Translations under genes and position numbers: made by a program
NCBI RefSeq assembly: GCF_001757105.1
Contig: NZ_MDHN01000028.1
Span: 1 to 64,000 of the forward strand
From: Alteromonas confluentis
GTDB taxonomy: Bacteria > Pseudomonadota > Gammaproteobacteria > Enterobacterales > Alteromonadaceae
Direction of reading: 5' to 3'
DNA length: 64,000 nt
Notes under the pieces: model-generated
What the model saw: the letters and a program-made list of their open reading frames with translations, nothing else
Database searches by the model: none
Told to the model about the DNA's origin: nothing
Part shown: positions 1 through 10,535 of the stretch, in pieces
Layout: each line of letters begins with the position of its first letter
Position numbering within the stretch: the first letter of the stretch is position 1

Positions 1-168
1 TAGTATTCCGGCGGCTGACAGCGTGAGATTGTCCAATCTAGGTAGTATTTCTCGTTTGCAATAGGCCGGTTTGTCCTAAATAGGTAGTATTAAGGTGGCT
101 GACAGCGTGAGGTCGTCCAAATTAGGTAGTATTACTCGTTTCCATTACAGCATTTCGTCGTAAATAGA
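1..168. repeat. 42-bp periodic direct repeat (84-bp higher-order unit)
   Basis: The 11-mer TAGGTAGTATT occurs at 39-49, 81-91 and 123-133, exactly 42 bp apart. Its last seven bases open the window at 1-7, and a degenerate copy (TAGATACT) follows at 165. The spacers alternate between two types: one carries GGCTGACAGCGTGAG (12-26 and 96-110) and the other carries a CTCGTTT..ATT sequence. The true unit is therefore 84 bp, present about twice and probably running on upstream of the window. The function is unknown. It does not look like a CRISPR, because the spacers are related to each other. Confidence 0.75.
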
Positions 169-504
169 TACTGGTTCATTAATCAGCTATTAAGAGTGCA
201 AATTGCAGTAAACACTCCTATCTATCATCTTAATACAGAAACACCACTTTTTTAACGTGCTTGCTCATAACTCACTCAGCATGAGCAAGTACAAGCGACC
301 ATCATCGCAATTGGATGCTGTGTCCTTACTAAAACCATTTATATTGTAACGCTGGACCATATTGCTGGATGTTTAGATGGAAATATTTTTTGAACGAAAA
401 TTGTACGGTTGGTGCCGTTAAATCTGAAATTGCGAGTTGATCTCCCTTTGCTTTTTCATAGTCGGCCCCATAGCGAAGGAATATCCCATCAAACAGGAAT
501 ACCT

Positions 505-768
505 ATGTTTCACCTCACCTACAAGCTGTATATGCCCGATGATTTTCACAATGGATTTAATGACACTGACGATGAAGCTGCTTTTGATGCTTACCGACAA
601 GCTATGGTAGAAGATATAGCTGCTATTAATGGTGTTCAAAATTTACAAGATAATGGTGACCAAATAGAGTTCGATTACATCTCCGATGGTAATAGCTTTG
701 CTCAAAACTGCCACAGTCTGGCTAGTAAGATGTTTAATCAAGTCAGAATTAGTCAGGTAATCAAGTAA
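505..768 (+). CDS. Small hypothetical protein (87 aa)
   Basis: No family is recognised. The open frame runs upstream to 409, but the ATG at 505 has a good ribosome binding site (CAGGAA, about 6 bases before it), so I place the start there. The product is acidic, with a DDTDDEAAFDAYRQAM stretch, no signal peptide and no membrane segment. It reads as a short soluble alpha/beta protein. It stands alone in an AT-rich region with a repeat array on its left and about 1.2 kb without convincing genes on its right. That setting suits an accessory or orphan gene. Confidence 0.5.
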   Translation: MFHLTYKLYMPDDFHNGFNDTDDEAAFDAYRQAMVEDIAAINGVQNLQDNGDQIEFDYISDGNSFAQNCHSLASKMFNQVRISQVIK

Positions 769-1136
769 GATGTGTTGCCAATAGAGAATTTGATGAAAGT
801 TACGCCCGGCGTCACGCCCACATTTCAAGCGCTACAGGTTGCTTCGTTCAATCACTTCTTGAGCTGAGCCGCGTTAAAGATGTGAGAGCAATGCATACCT
901 CTTCCCAATCTATAATCGTGAGTAGTTTTTGTCCAAGTTCAAAATAATAGTATTTTCCCAATCTATATAAGCCCAGAGCTCTTCAAAGGAATGCGTGATT
1001 CAGGGGGCTGGATTCCCAAACACTAATAAACGAGGTTAGTTTCATGATGACTGTTAATGAAATCTGTGACTATTTTAATTAAGTTTGTGACCGTTATTAA
1101 GATTGTGATTGATTGAGCTGTTTATAGATTTGAAAG

Positions 1137-1162
1137 GCGAGCCGTAAGTGCTCGCTTTTTTT
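1137..1162 (+). terminator. Hairpin plus T-run, intrinsic terminator-like
   Basis: GCGAGC (1137-1142) pairs with GCTCGC (1150-1155) across a 7-base loop, followed by seven T. No normal gene lies just upstream, so it may end a short or non-coding transcript. Confidence 0.6.
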
Positions 1163-1604
1163 ATTCAGAAAAATATTGGCAGTTGGTTTAACAAGTAAAA
1201 CGTTTTCAATAAATATTCATACAGCAACTGTAATAATAAACAATTGCTGTTGGTTGGTTACAAAATTTGTGTAGGTTATATTGACAGTGTCATTATTTGA
1301 GAATTGAAATAATTGTTTAAAATCAATCGCTTAACTAAATTTTTATATAGATTCGTTTTGAAAATATATATAAAAAGATATTGCTTGTGAGGAAGTAGTC
1401 TCTCACTAAGAAATTATTGCTTTCTTATAGGTACATTGGTCTTTCGATATTCCGTAACCAGAACAGCCAATAAAGTTACCTTATTTCCCATTAACTTCTC
1501 AAAGCGGGCGACCGAATTTAGGGCACAGTGATATTTCTCTTTTACAGCTTTCATTCTGACATACACAGTGTATCTCTTTATCACCGAAGGGGCGTTAATG
1601 AAAG

Positions 1605-1629
1605 GCGAAACTGTGGTTCGCTTTTTTTT
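1605..1629 (+). terminator. Hairpin plus T-run, weaker terminator-like
   Basis: GCGAA (1605-1609) pairs with TTCGC (1617-1621), followed by a run of eight T. Like the hairpin near 1137, it has no clear gene in front of it. Confidence 0.45.
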
Positions 1630-1985
1630 AGTTAATAGATATTCTAGACGTTGCGAGATAATATTTATATATTAAATGACTTAAACTTATGAACAATGCT
1701 GGACTCTTGATTGTATTATTCGGTGTTTACAATTGTTCTATATGATCTGCCTGAAGGCGCTAATAGTGCTTCTGATAAAGTGAAAGTTTGAGATGATTAT
1801 TTTTAAGTGAAATAATTTTTCATAAAATAAATAATCTAATGCATTATCCTCTGTATTTTTTCTCTGGTGGAATTTTAATCTGTAATATGAATTAGCATTT
1901 ATAAAGCCCATTCCATTTTTTGTAAACTTGATATCATGTTTTTGATGGATGGGCCATATTTTTAATATATTTGTTTAGTTTGAAT

Positions 1986-3510
1986 CTATAATGAAAGATA
2001 AGATCTTAACGCATTGTGAACAAAGCATTTTTGCTCTAGAAGTATTTCGTGATCTCCTCTAAATGAAAATCGCATTCGACTATCATCAATATTCCCAATT
2101 ATGCCAATGCGATACAAATCTGTTAAGATTTTATGTATTTTATGATTGTTAAGGAGGATTGAAACTTCTTCGTAATATTCAGATGTTTTATCGCACCTTT
2201 CTATCATTTCATTTAATGTGAAATATTGCTTGAAGCCATAAAGTAATCGTTTTATACCGGTAATTTCATCATTTTTATAAGTCGACTTTAACTCCTCTGT
2301 GACTTCTACCCAACTTAGTTCGGAATATTTTTTCTTATAGAATCAAAAACACTGTGTTTAAAACTTGACTCATAGGGGTGTTGGTCTTGTCCTATTTTAA
2401 GTAGGCGAATTATGTCTCGAGGTCGATACCAAGAATGATGTAGTATATAAGATTTTGTTTCACTATTCTGAATTTTTTCAGGGAAAAATAATTCCCATAT
2501 TTTAGTATCAGAATCTGATTCACACTCTTTTCCCAGACTTGTTCGAAGTCTCTTGGTTACCACGTTTAATAGAGGCTGCTGGGAAGTATCAATTCCTGGT
2601 CTGTTCCACATAATCTCTGTGCCGAAATCACCAAGTACCTTATTAATTTCTTTCCCAAGTGAATCAACTGCACTTTGAACCTCCGATCTTACGGCACTAT
2701 AAAGTAGAATTTTGAAGCCTTTTTTCTTACACGTTGCGTTAATTTTAGATATAGTAACGATAATATCCCTTATCAATCGAGCATCTCGAGTATATTGTTT
2801 CTTCGTATTATGGTTTAACTCTAATTCGTCAAAGAAAATATCTAAACTACCTTCTCCCGCACTTAATTTTGAAAATTCACTATCAGCCTTCCTTACTAGT
2901 TGATTAAAACTGATAGTTGCTTTTTCTTCATGGTCCCATTCTAACTCTAATTTAAATTTCGGGTTTTTACTTATAATTATATTGCCTTTCTTAATCCTTG
3001 GGATTAGACTTATACTACCTTTTACATTTCCGCTTGAGTCCATTGGAGAGTTTATAAGTGCTTTAAAGTTATTATATATCAGGTTTCTTTGAAAAATTTC
3101 CGTTGAGTCATTCTCCATTGTTTCTACAAGTTTTCTATATATAAACCAACGCCAAATAAATTCATAGTCATCGTGAGAAACATTTTCCCCGCTATCTTCG
3201 GCAATTGTTGTTCTAGCTGCTTGAGTGAACTCCTTTTTGTACTCCTCATCTATTTCGCTTTTAAATAATACGAAGCTAGTTTTTACATTGCCCTCTTCTT
3301 CTTTCTTAATGGAAATGTACCTCAATAAAGCTGTTTTTCCCGTCCCTTTTAGTCCGACTATGAAATATTTTTTTCCTTGTATATATTTTTCAGTGTCTAA
3401 GCTTGGAGGAGTAACAAAAGATTTCTTGAAGTTTTTATCTCTTCTGGAGAGTTTGTTATTAATTCATTTTTTGCATCAATGTTTCCGAGGTGAATATCTC
3501 TTAATTCCAT
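1986..3510 (-). pseudogene. P-loop ATPase (Sll1717/FunZ-like), two frameshifts
   Basis: Three frames on the minus strand join into one protein of about 508 residues. The start ATG at 3510 follows AGGAAATAAGG and opens MELRDIHLGNIDAKNEL. The next frame carries Walker A, GLKGTGKTALLRYI, and later a DIFFDELEL segment that could be Walker B. The last frame (about 2327-1986) reads like a winged-helix C-terminus. The breaks fall in A-runs (3436-3432 and 2333-2328), and each is repaired by one extra A. The family call rests on the GNIDAKNEL opening plus the P-loop, recalled from Sll1717-type ATPases. The cellular role is unknown; an antiviral role is only a guess. It is a pseudogene unless these are assembly errors or programmed shifts. 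Confidence 0.7.
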
Positions 3511-3582
3511 TTCCTTATTTCCTTTGTTTCGAAAATTTAACTTCTTATTGGTTTGGTTGATTTGTTTCTTTATTCTATGATA

Positions 3583-3611
3583 ATTATCTTTTGGTCTATT
3601 TTGTAAGTCAA
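3583..3611 (-). promoter_or_regulatory. Sigma70 promoter for the P-loop ATPase gene
   Basis: On the minus strand, TTGACT (3611-3606) and GATAAT (3588-3583) are 17 bp apart, which is close to consensus. Transcription would begin near 3576, giving a leader of about 65 bases before the ATG at 3510. Confidence 0.65.
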
Positions 3612-3881
3612 AATTAAGTATTTTCTTTTAAAGAAAGTTTGTGTATTTATAACTGGCCTTTAAGTAATATTTATTTTGATAGTACCTTAGAGGGCCTATT
3701 ATGATGAAACAGTGCTAAGTAACTTATTTAATTTCTTTATTACTTCATGATATGAAACTCAGTCGCCCCAACGCTGAGAACCACTCTTAACTTCGCCAGA
3801 CTTTGCTTATTCTACTATGTTAGCCTTTTCTATAGCCTCTATGATTGCATCTACACAACTTTCAAGTCTGCTCTCTATTTT
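3612..3881. other. AT-rich intergenic stretch
   Basis: About 270 bp between the ATPase promoter and the CPBP protease. I see no gene, clear hairpin or repeat in it. Confidence 0.4.
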
Positions 3882-4769
3882 TTATAAATCTGTCATCGGA
3901 TAAGTCAGCAACATCATATGCGTCACGTTCAGCAACCAGTGTGTAAGTACGGCAAAAATAATGCGTCCGGTAAGCAGGTAAACCGTTCCGTAAAGTAACC
4001 CCGCCACTGTCGCGACCAGTACGTAATTTGCTCCACCTGCAAAATGTGCGACTCCAAATACCGCGCTAGTTATTACTAGCACCAACGCTGTGTGTGCTGT
4101 TGCTGAAAGGTTGCCCGGAAGCTTAGGATTAACAAACTTAAACAGCAGACCACGGAATAATAGTTCTTCCGCTACGCAGGTATTGGTGAGATTGGAAAGG
4201 GCAATTAACAGGAAATAGTCGGGTATCTCGATTTGCCACGTGACGATGCCAGTACTGACTGCAATCATCACAACCGCTGCTGTGCCCAACGGCGCGCACA
4301 AAGCGGGTAGTAGCCAGTGAATTGATTTATTTGATGGCAAGCTGCGCTTGAAAAGTGGAACAAAACACAGTGCAGACCAGCTAAACAAAGCTTTATCAAC
4401 ATTCAAGTAAAGATTAACGGGTAAGCTATTGGCTTTCAGAACTTCGTTTTCAGCAAGCAAAAGCCCCTGGTAACCGGGGAGTTGATGAACGATGAGCCCT
4501 GCACTCAATACCAGCCAAATCAGCAGGAGAAGTCGGGTTAACCAACCATTGTCAGCATTGTTGCGAGGTTCAGCAAGCCGCCAGGTAACAAAAATATAAA
4601 GCGCTACAAACAGCAGAAACAGGGGAGATAGGGAAGCCAAACAGAGTGCTGACAACAGCACAAACGGCAGCCCGAACTTCACCCATCGGGAAGCAGAAAA
4701 ACTGCTCGCTATCAATAAAGCGGATACGGCTAAATAGATTTCTGCCAACGGTTCTCTTCCTTGAGTCAT
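3882..4769 (-). CDS. CPBP-family intramembrane metalloprotease
   Basis: The 295-residue protein is almost wholly hydrophobic, with about eight membrane segments. Its second half carries the CPBP (Abi/CAAX-like) motifs: EELLFRG near residue 200, then FGVAHFAGG and HWLLNVTH. In this family the paired Glu and the His residues hold the metal and catalyse cleavage inside the membrane. Known members process prenylated proteins or protect against bacteriocins; the substrate here is unknown. The ATG at 4769 is the natural start. The gene stands alone, with its 3' side facing the AT-rich region. Confidence 0.85.
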   Translation of the reverse strand: MTQGREPLAEIYLAVSALLIASSFSASRWVKFGLPFVLLSALCLASLSPLFLLFVALYIFVTWRLAEPRNNADNGWLTRLLLLIWLVLSAGLIVHQLPGYQGLLLAENEVLKANSLPVNLYLNVDKALFSWSALCFVPLFKRSLPSNKSIHWLLPALCAPLGTAAVVMIAVSTGIVTWQIEIPDYFLLIALSNLTNTCVAEELLFRGLLFKFVNPKLPGNLSATAHTALVLVITSAVFGVAHFAGGANYVLVATVAGLLYGTVYLLTGRIIFAVLTHWLLNVTHMMLLTYPMTDL

Positions 4770-4970
4770 GAAATATTTTACACGGTGCTTTCGCGCGAAT
4801 GTACTTTACCTGAATTTCAAACTTTAATCTGTTCCTCGTAGCGGAACCTACCATGCAATCTACTAGGCAACCTGCGACCTGAATTAAAGTGTTGCTTGGG
4901 ATTACCTAATGACCTGAATTGATTCGTTTTACATTCGTCGTGTATGGTACTGGAAATAATACACTAAACG

Positions 4971-5753
4971 TTGAATGGATTCGTGACACCAGACTATAGC
5001 AATTACTCCAGAACGGATCTGGAAGAGGCACTTAGCTCAATTGATAAGGAACAGTTTCCTGAGCGGGTGAAGCAAATACACCAGGCGCTTGCAGCACTTG
5101 ATGTCAGTGAAGACGGTTCGGTGTCACCTGATCAGGAAATACTGCTGCCAGAGCCAGAAGAAGAAACGCCTGAACAAACGCAGCGTAAGGTGGTGAAAAA
5201 TTTTGCGCTGACTTGTGGCGGGTTGATACTCGCTGCCATGCTGTTACCTGTCTATTTTCATTCTTTCCTGTTAAATAACGAGATGGCTATGCCGTTCAAG
5301 TGGGCGGCGCTAGTGGCTGCTCTGGTGGTATTTGTGGTAACCATCAAAAAGATGCTGCACACCAATTATCTACGTAAAACAAATGCGACGCTGCTGGCCA
5401 GAGGCAAGCGGCCCATGACAGTGGATTCACCCCGTCGTTATATTGGGGTGTTCGGCGGTGCGTTGTTTTTGGCCCTGTTTGCAGCTTTCACTATATACCG
5501 CGGCGTGCCGGTGGCGATCCATCTTTATGTACTGGATAGCAAGGAGGAAACTCTACATGCGACCATTGCTGCGTTACCCCGTCGCTATCGCCAAAAGCAC
5601 TGTAACGGTAAAATTTATCTGGCAGAGTATGAGCCCCAATTTTTCAATTACGTATGTGATGCTTCGACAAGGTCACAGTGGGAACAACTACGTCCGGGAC
5701 AAAAAATTCTGCTGTACGGAAGCCGTTCTGCTCTGGGTTTTCTGGTCAAATGA
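4971..5753 (+). CDS. Hypothetical two- to three-pass membrane protein
   Basis: No named family is recognised. The first 75 residues are soluble and acidic and open with a short helical region (YSRTDLEEALSSIDKE) of a kind often found at the N-terminus of membrane proteins of unknown role. Three hydrophobic segments follow, near residues 80-100, 107-125 and 160-180. A soluble C-terminal domain of about 80 residues contains two Cys. There is no ATG near the frame opening: TTG at 4971 or GTG at 4983 must serve, and neither has a strong ribosome site. The neighbouring lipoprotein gene is convergent. Confidence 0.6.
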   Translation: MNGFVTPDYSNYSRTDLEEALSSIDKEQFPERVKQIHQALAALDVSEDGSVSPDQEILLPEPEEETPEQTQRKVVKNFALTCGGLILAAMLLPVYFHSFLLNNEMAMPFKWAALVAALVVFVVTIKKMLHTNYLRKTNATLLARGKRPMTVDSPRRYIGVFGGALFLALFAAFTIYRGVPVAIHLYVLDSKEETLHATIAALPRRYRQKHCNGKIYLAEYEPQFFNYVCDASTRSQWEQLRPGQKILLYGSRSALGFLVK

Positions 5754-5808
5754 ACATATTTGCGAGCGCATACTTTTACGTGTCACGGTGCGCTTAGTTT
5801 CGTTAGGT

Positions 5809-6390
5809 TCACTCCCCGGACTGCGGCTTGAACACAATCTTGCCGGATTCAACGGTCATCACTAATGGCATATCGGTCAGCCATGCGTAGGTAGCTGGTA
5901 CATCCTTCACTTCATAAACGGGCTGCTCCATCAAAAAATGATTCAGCAGGCTCATTACCTTACTGCTCACCGGCGCAAGGTTGCCGCGATAACCCATGGC
6001 ATCGACGGTGGTGTCGTTAAGTACCAGTGAGCGAATGAATACGGCCTTTTTGCTTGGGTCGTAATAGGGCATACCTTCAACGTCTAGCTTCACTTTGGCT
6101 GGATATTTCATGCCGAGCACGGATACGGTTGCCGTGGCATCGGCAATGAGCTGGATGGTCTGGCGGTTTTCCGGCCCGATATTTACCTGCATGTCGTCTA
6201 CTTCGAGAAGCAGGGGAATGCCAAGAATCGAACCTTGTTCCTGCACGTTAGCAACCTGCCTATCTACTACCCGCTGAAGGTCGGCATTGGTTACACTGTA
6301 TGAAGCCAATGAGGCGAGGGTGCTACAACCGGCCAGGGCAACCATACAAACGAAAGCAACGAGCAGGCGGAAATTTAAAAAGCGGTTCAT
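5809..6390 (-). CDS. DUF1439 (YceB-like) lipoprotein
   Basis: The frame opens at 6432, but the ATG at 6390 has a GGAG site and begins a lipoprotein signal (MNRFLNFRLL..VALAGC), so the protein is 193 residues. Processing at LAGC would leave a lipidated Cys. The mature part matches the DUF1439/YceB pattern: an Sxxx(N)ADLQ opening, a long beta-rich middle with MQVNIGP and LDVEGMPYYD, and a YEVKD near the end. YceB-type proteins are periplasmic-facing lipoproteins thought to bind hydrophobic ligands. It appears to be a single-gene unit, convergent with the membrane protein on its 3' side. Confidence 0.75.
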   Translation of the reverse strand: MNRFLNFRLLVAFVCMVALAGCSTLASLASYSVTNADLQRVVDRQVANVQEQGSILGIPLLLEVDDMQVNIGPENRQTIQLIADATATVSVLGMKYPAKVKLDVEGMPYYDPSKKAVFIRSLVLNDTTVDAMGYRGNLAPVSSKVMSLLNHFLMEQPVYEVKDVPATYAWLTDMPLVMTVESGKIVFKPQSGE

Positions 6391-6432
6391 ACAAACTCCG
6401 TATTCGAGGTGAGGGGTCAGTTTACCAAACAC

Positions 6433-6678
6433 GCTGGCAGAGCTGATAATTTATTTAAATACGCGGCATAGTTCGACAACGCATCAATTTTTAAGGTTCC
6501 CTCTGCCTGATTTTATCATTTCTACCACGCTATATATCGCTTCCCACTATCCGCATTGCGGCAATTAGCGGTATGGTTTCAACAAGGCGAAATCACACAC
6601 AGCATTCGCGATAAAAATTAGGGTATACGGATTTAAAGGTTGATGAGGTAAATTTTTCCCACTAACCGGTTACCGCCC
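6433..6678. other. Intergenic flank of the IS remnant
   Basis: About 245 bp without a gene. The right part (6640-6678) should contain one end of the ISL3 element. No terminal inverted repeat matching the other flank (near 7690) could be seen by eye. Confidence 0.35.
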
Positions 6679-7654
6679 TCAGATGGTTGATAGATCGACC
6701 CTGTAGTTGAGTTCCTCGGCTAAGTCCGGCAGACCGTAACCGATGGTTTTCTTATAGAACGGAGAGACCTTCGCAGTTGGGGCCTTCTTCTTGTGCTTCG
6801 TGATGTAGAGCATTCGTGCCCGAATCACCTCGAAGGAGTAGCCACGTCCCTCCCGGTTTTTGTCCTTGGCCAGTCTGTTGATGGACTCCGTGTAAGCGTT
6901 GGTGACGGGCATGCCCGTCTCAAAGTAGGTCATGATCTCTTCGCGCAAGTTGCCCACCGCCCTGACCAAATCGCTCCAGACTTCCTTCTGTCCCTTCGGG
7001 ATGCTGGCTATCCAATCGTCCAGAGCGACTTCTGCCTGGGGCCGTGTGGTAACGTCCCAGATGCCGTAGAAGCGTTCCTTGTGCTCATAGGCGGCCAGCA
7101 GTTGCGGGAATGCGCCTGTCCAGGTCTCCATGATGAGGTGTTCCCGGTCTCGCTTGAGGGTTCGGCTCTGGGAAGGCTTCAGCTCCTTTCTGAGGCCCTT
7201 GCGCACCTTCTCCAAGGCATCGTTTGACATACGCACCACATGGAACTTATCGACCACGATGCGTGCCTGTGGCAGCACCGTCTTGACAGCCGTCCGGTAG
7301 GGGTTCCACATGTCCATGCTGACGATCTCGACCTTCTGCCGGTCTTTCAGCTTCATTAGGTAGTTGGTCACCACGTCCTGATGTCGGGTGGCCAGTAGGT
7401 CAAGGAGGGTTCGCTCCTCGATGTTGGTCAGGATGCAGCGGTAGCGTTTGTTCAGGTACAGCTCATCGATGCCCAGAATGCGGGGCGTCTCGAAGCAGTG
7501 CCAGCGCCCCAGGAACTCAGCGCGGGCGTTGAAGATGTCGCGTACCGTCTTTTCGTCCAGGCCGGTCTGTGCCGAAACAAAGGTATACGGGTGATTTGCA
7601 GCCTGACACTTGGTACTCAGGTAGGTGCAGAATGTTGTCGGGCATTTCGATCAT
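6679..7654 (-). mobile_element. ISL3-family transposase remnant, internally deleted
   Basis: The ATG at 7654, with AAGGAG in front, opens MIEMPDNILHLPEYQV, typical of ISL3 transposases. After some 16 codons the reading frame shifts, and the frame running to 6679 resumes at CQAANHPYTFVSAQTGLDEK. The N-terminal zinc-finger region, roughly 60-80 residues in the family, is missing. The catalytic part is intact: GIDELYLN, VSMDMWNPY and NAYTESINRLAK carry the DDE residues, ending at TGA 6679. Without its DNA-binding domain it should not transpose. It lies beside a deleted SDR gene, which suggests local rearrangement. Confidence 0.8.
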
Positions 7655-7705
7655 GGGGCGTGCTCCTTATCGTATTGGCTCCATTTTCCGCACAGTTCCA
7701 AATGA

Positions 7706-9208
<1,503 letters not shown>

Positions 9209-9284
9209 CATCACCTCTTTATTTCCTAGTTAGTGTTAAAATTCTCTCGGGCCACCAAGCCAATCAGTACTGAATCTGCGTCGT

Positions 9285-10379
9285 TTAACATGTCCAGTTT
9301 TGTAGCCAGAAAGCGTAGGGTGTAGGTAAAACTACCTCTGCATGTTTAACCTCTAGATCTCGAGCTGCTTGAAATGGCCAATGCGGATTGGCCAACAGTG
9401 ATCGGGCTAAGAACACCACATCAACCTGTTCATCGCGGATAAAAGCATCGGCATCTTTGGCATTGGATATTAGCCAGCTCGTGCCCACCGCTAGCCCAGT
9501 TTCGGCGCGAACACATTTGGCGTAGGGCAACATGAAATTGGGGCCCCACGGCACCTGTTCGGCTGGTGTCGATAGCGCGAGACCAACATCGACCAAATCC
9601 ACACCCAAGCTTTTAAGCCAGCGCAACACTTGAAGTGCTTCGCTAAACGAGTGTTCTGTACCGTTATCGAATTCCGTAACTCCAAGTCGTATGGTCAAGG
9701 GCAAGTCATTCGGCCAGACATTGCGAACCGCTGTGACGGTCTCCAACAAAAAGCGGGCACGGTTTTCCAGCGACCCACCGTAGTGGTCGGTTCTGCGGTT
9801 AGAGTGCTGGGAAAGAAAGCTCTGCCCCAGGAAGCCGTGAGCAAAATGAAGCTCTAACCATTCAAAACCCGCTTCGTAAGCCCGTCGGGCGGCGTCCGCA
9901 AAATTCTGCTGGGTTCGTTGAATGTCAGTGAGCGTCATCGCTATGGGTAGGTGTGGTGACTCAGGCATATAGGACAGTGCACTCGGGGCCACGGGTTGCC
10001 ATGCTTGCGGGTCGGTTTTCGCTAACGGAGCGCCCCCCTCCCAAGGCGGCGTGCAACCGGCCTTACGACCGGCATGGCCGAGCTGAATACCAGGTACGGC
10101 ACCGTTGGATTTGATCGATTGCGCAACAGACGCGAAGCCTTCAACCTGAGCGTCGCTCCACAGACCCGCATCGCCTGGGGTAATGCGGCCTTCCGGGGAG
10201 ACGGCTGTGGCTTCGACGACCAATAAACCCACGCCACCACGGGCGAGCATGGTGTAGTGAGTCTTGTGCCATTCGTTCAAGAACCCGTCTTGGGCCTGGT
10301 ATTGGCACATAGGCGAGGCTGCGATACGGTTTCTCAGCGTAATTCGCTTGAGATTGAATGGTGAGAAGAGAGAAGGCAT
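9285..10379 (-). CDS. NADH:flavin oxidoreductase, old yellow enzyme (YqjM-like)
   Basis: This 364-residue FMN ene-reductase reduces activated C=C bonds such as those of unsaturated aldehydes and ketones. It has the marks of the YqjM-like class: Cys25 and Tyr27 in ASPMCQYQ, the substrate-binding pair His178/His181 in LELHFAHGFL, and the conserved NRRTDHYGGS. It is the first gene of a minus-strand group with the SDR remnant and the aldo/keto reductase. It is divergent from an AraC-type regulator, with about 155 bp of shared promoter space. That layout is typical of an electrophile-inducible detoxification unit. Confidence 0.9.
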   Translation of the reverse strand: MPSLFSPFNLKRITLRNRIAASPMCQYQAQDGFLNEWHKTHYTMLARGGVGLLVVEATAVSPEGRITPGDAGLWSDAQVEGFASVAQSIKSNGAVPGIQLGHAGRKAGCTPPWEGGAPLAKTDPQAWQPVAPSALSYMPESPHLPIAMTLTDIQRTQQNFADAARRAYEAGFEWLELHFAHGFLGQSFLSQHSNRRTDHYGGSLENRARFLLETVTAVRNVWPNDLPLTIRLGVTEFDNGTEHSFSEALQVLRWLKSLGVDLVDVGLALSTPAEQVPWGPNFMLPYAKCVRAETGLAVGTSWLISNAKDADAFIRDEQVDVVFLARSLLANPHWPFQAARDLEVKHAEVVLPTPYAFWLQNWTC

Positions 10380-10535
10380 TGGCTACCCCGAGACTGATTA
10401 CTGATAGTGCCTCATCATAACCAGGTAACTGTCTCTGGAGTTGCCAAATTCAAGCGCATCATTGCCTAAAACGACGAATGCTAATAATAAACAAGAAAAT
10501 GAGGTGTTGGTCAGTGTTATACTGTTGATACTTAG

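Larger units (their letters stand above)
769..1985. other. Gene-poor AT-rich stretch
   Basis: No convincing protein gene is seen in about 1.2 kb on either strand. A 12-codon frame starts at 1044 with a GAGG-like site 11 bases upstream, and a terminator-like hairpin follows it. A second hairpin with a T-run lies near 1605. The 13-mer TTCCCAATCTATA occurs twice (902-914 and 955-967), and an 11-bp palindrome TACACAGTGTA lies at 1562-1572. The stretch could hold small RNAs or be decayed mobile DNA. Neither can be decided from sequence alone. Confidence 0.4.

Noticed and set aside
1..168. CRISPR array
   Set aside because: The repeat is only 11 bp, the spacers are related to each other in alternation, and no cas gene is present.
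4570..4854. 94-residue minus-strand frame
   Set aside because: It lies within and beyond the CPBP gene in another frame, with no ribosome site or family resemblance.
5443..5865. 140-residue plus-strand frame
   Set aside because: It overlaps the membrane protein gene at 4971 in another frame and the end of the lipoprotein gene; it has a shadow composition.
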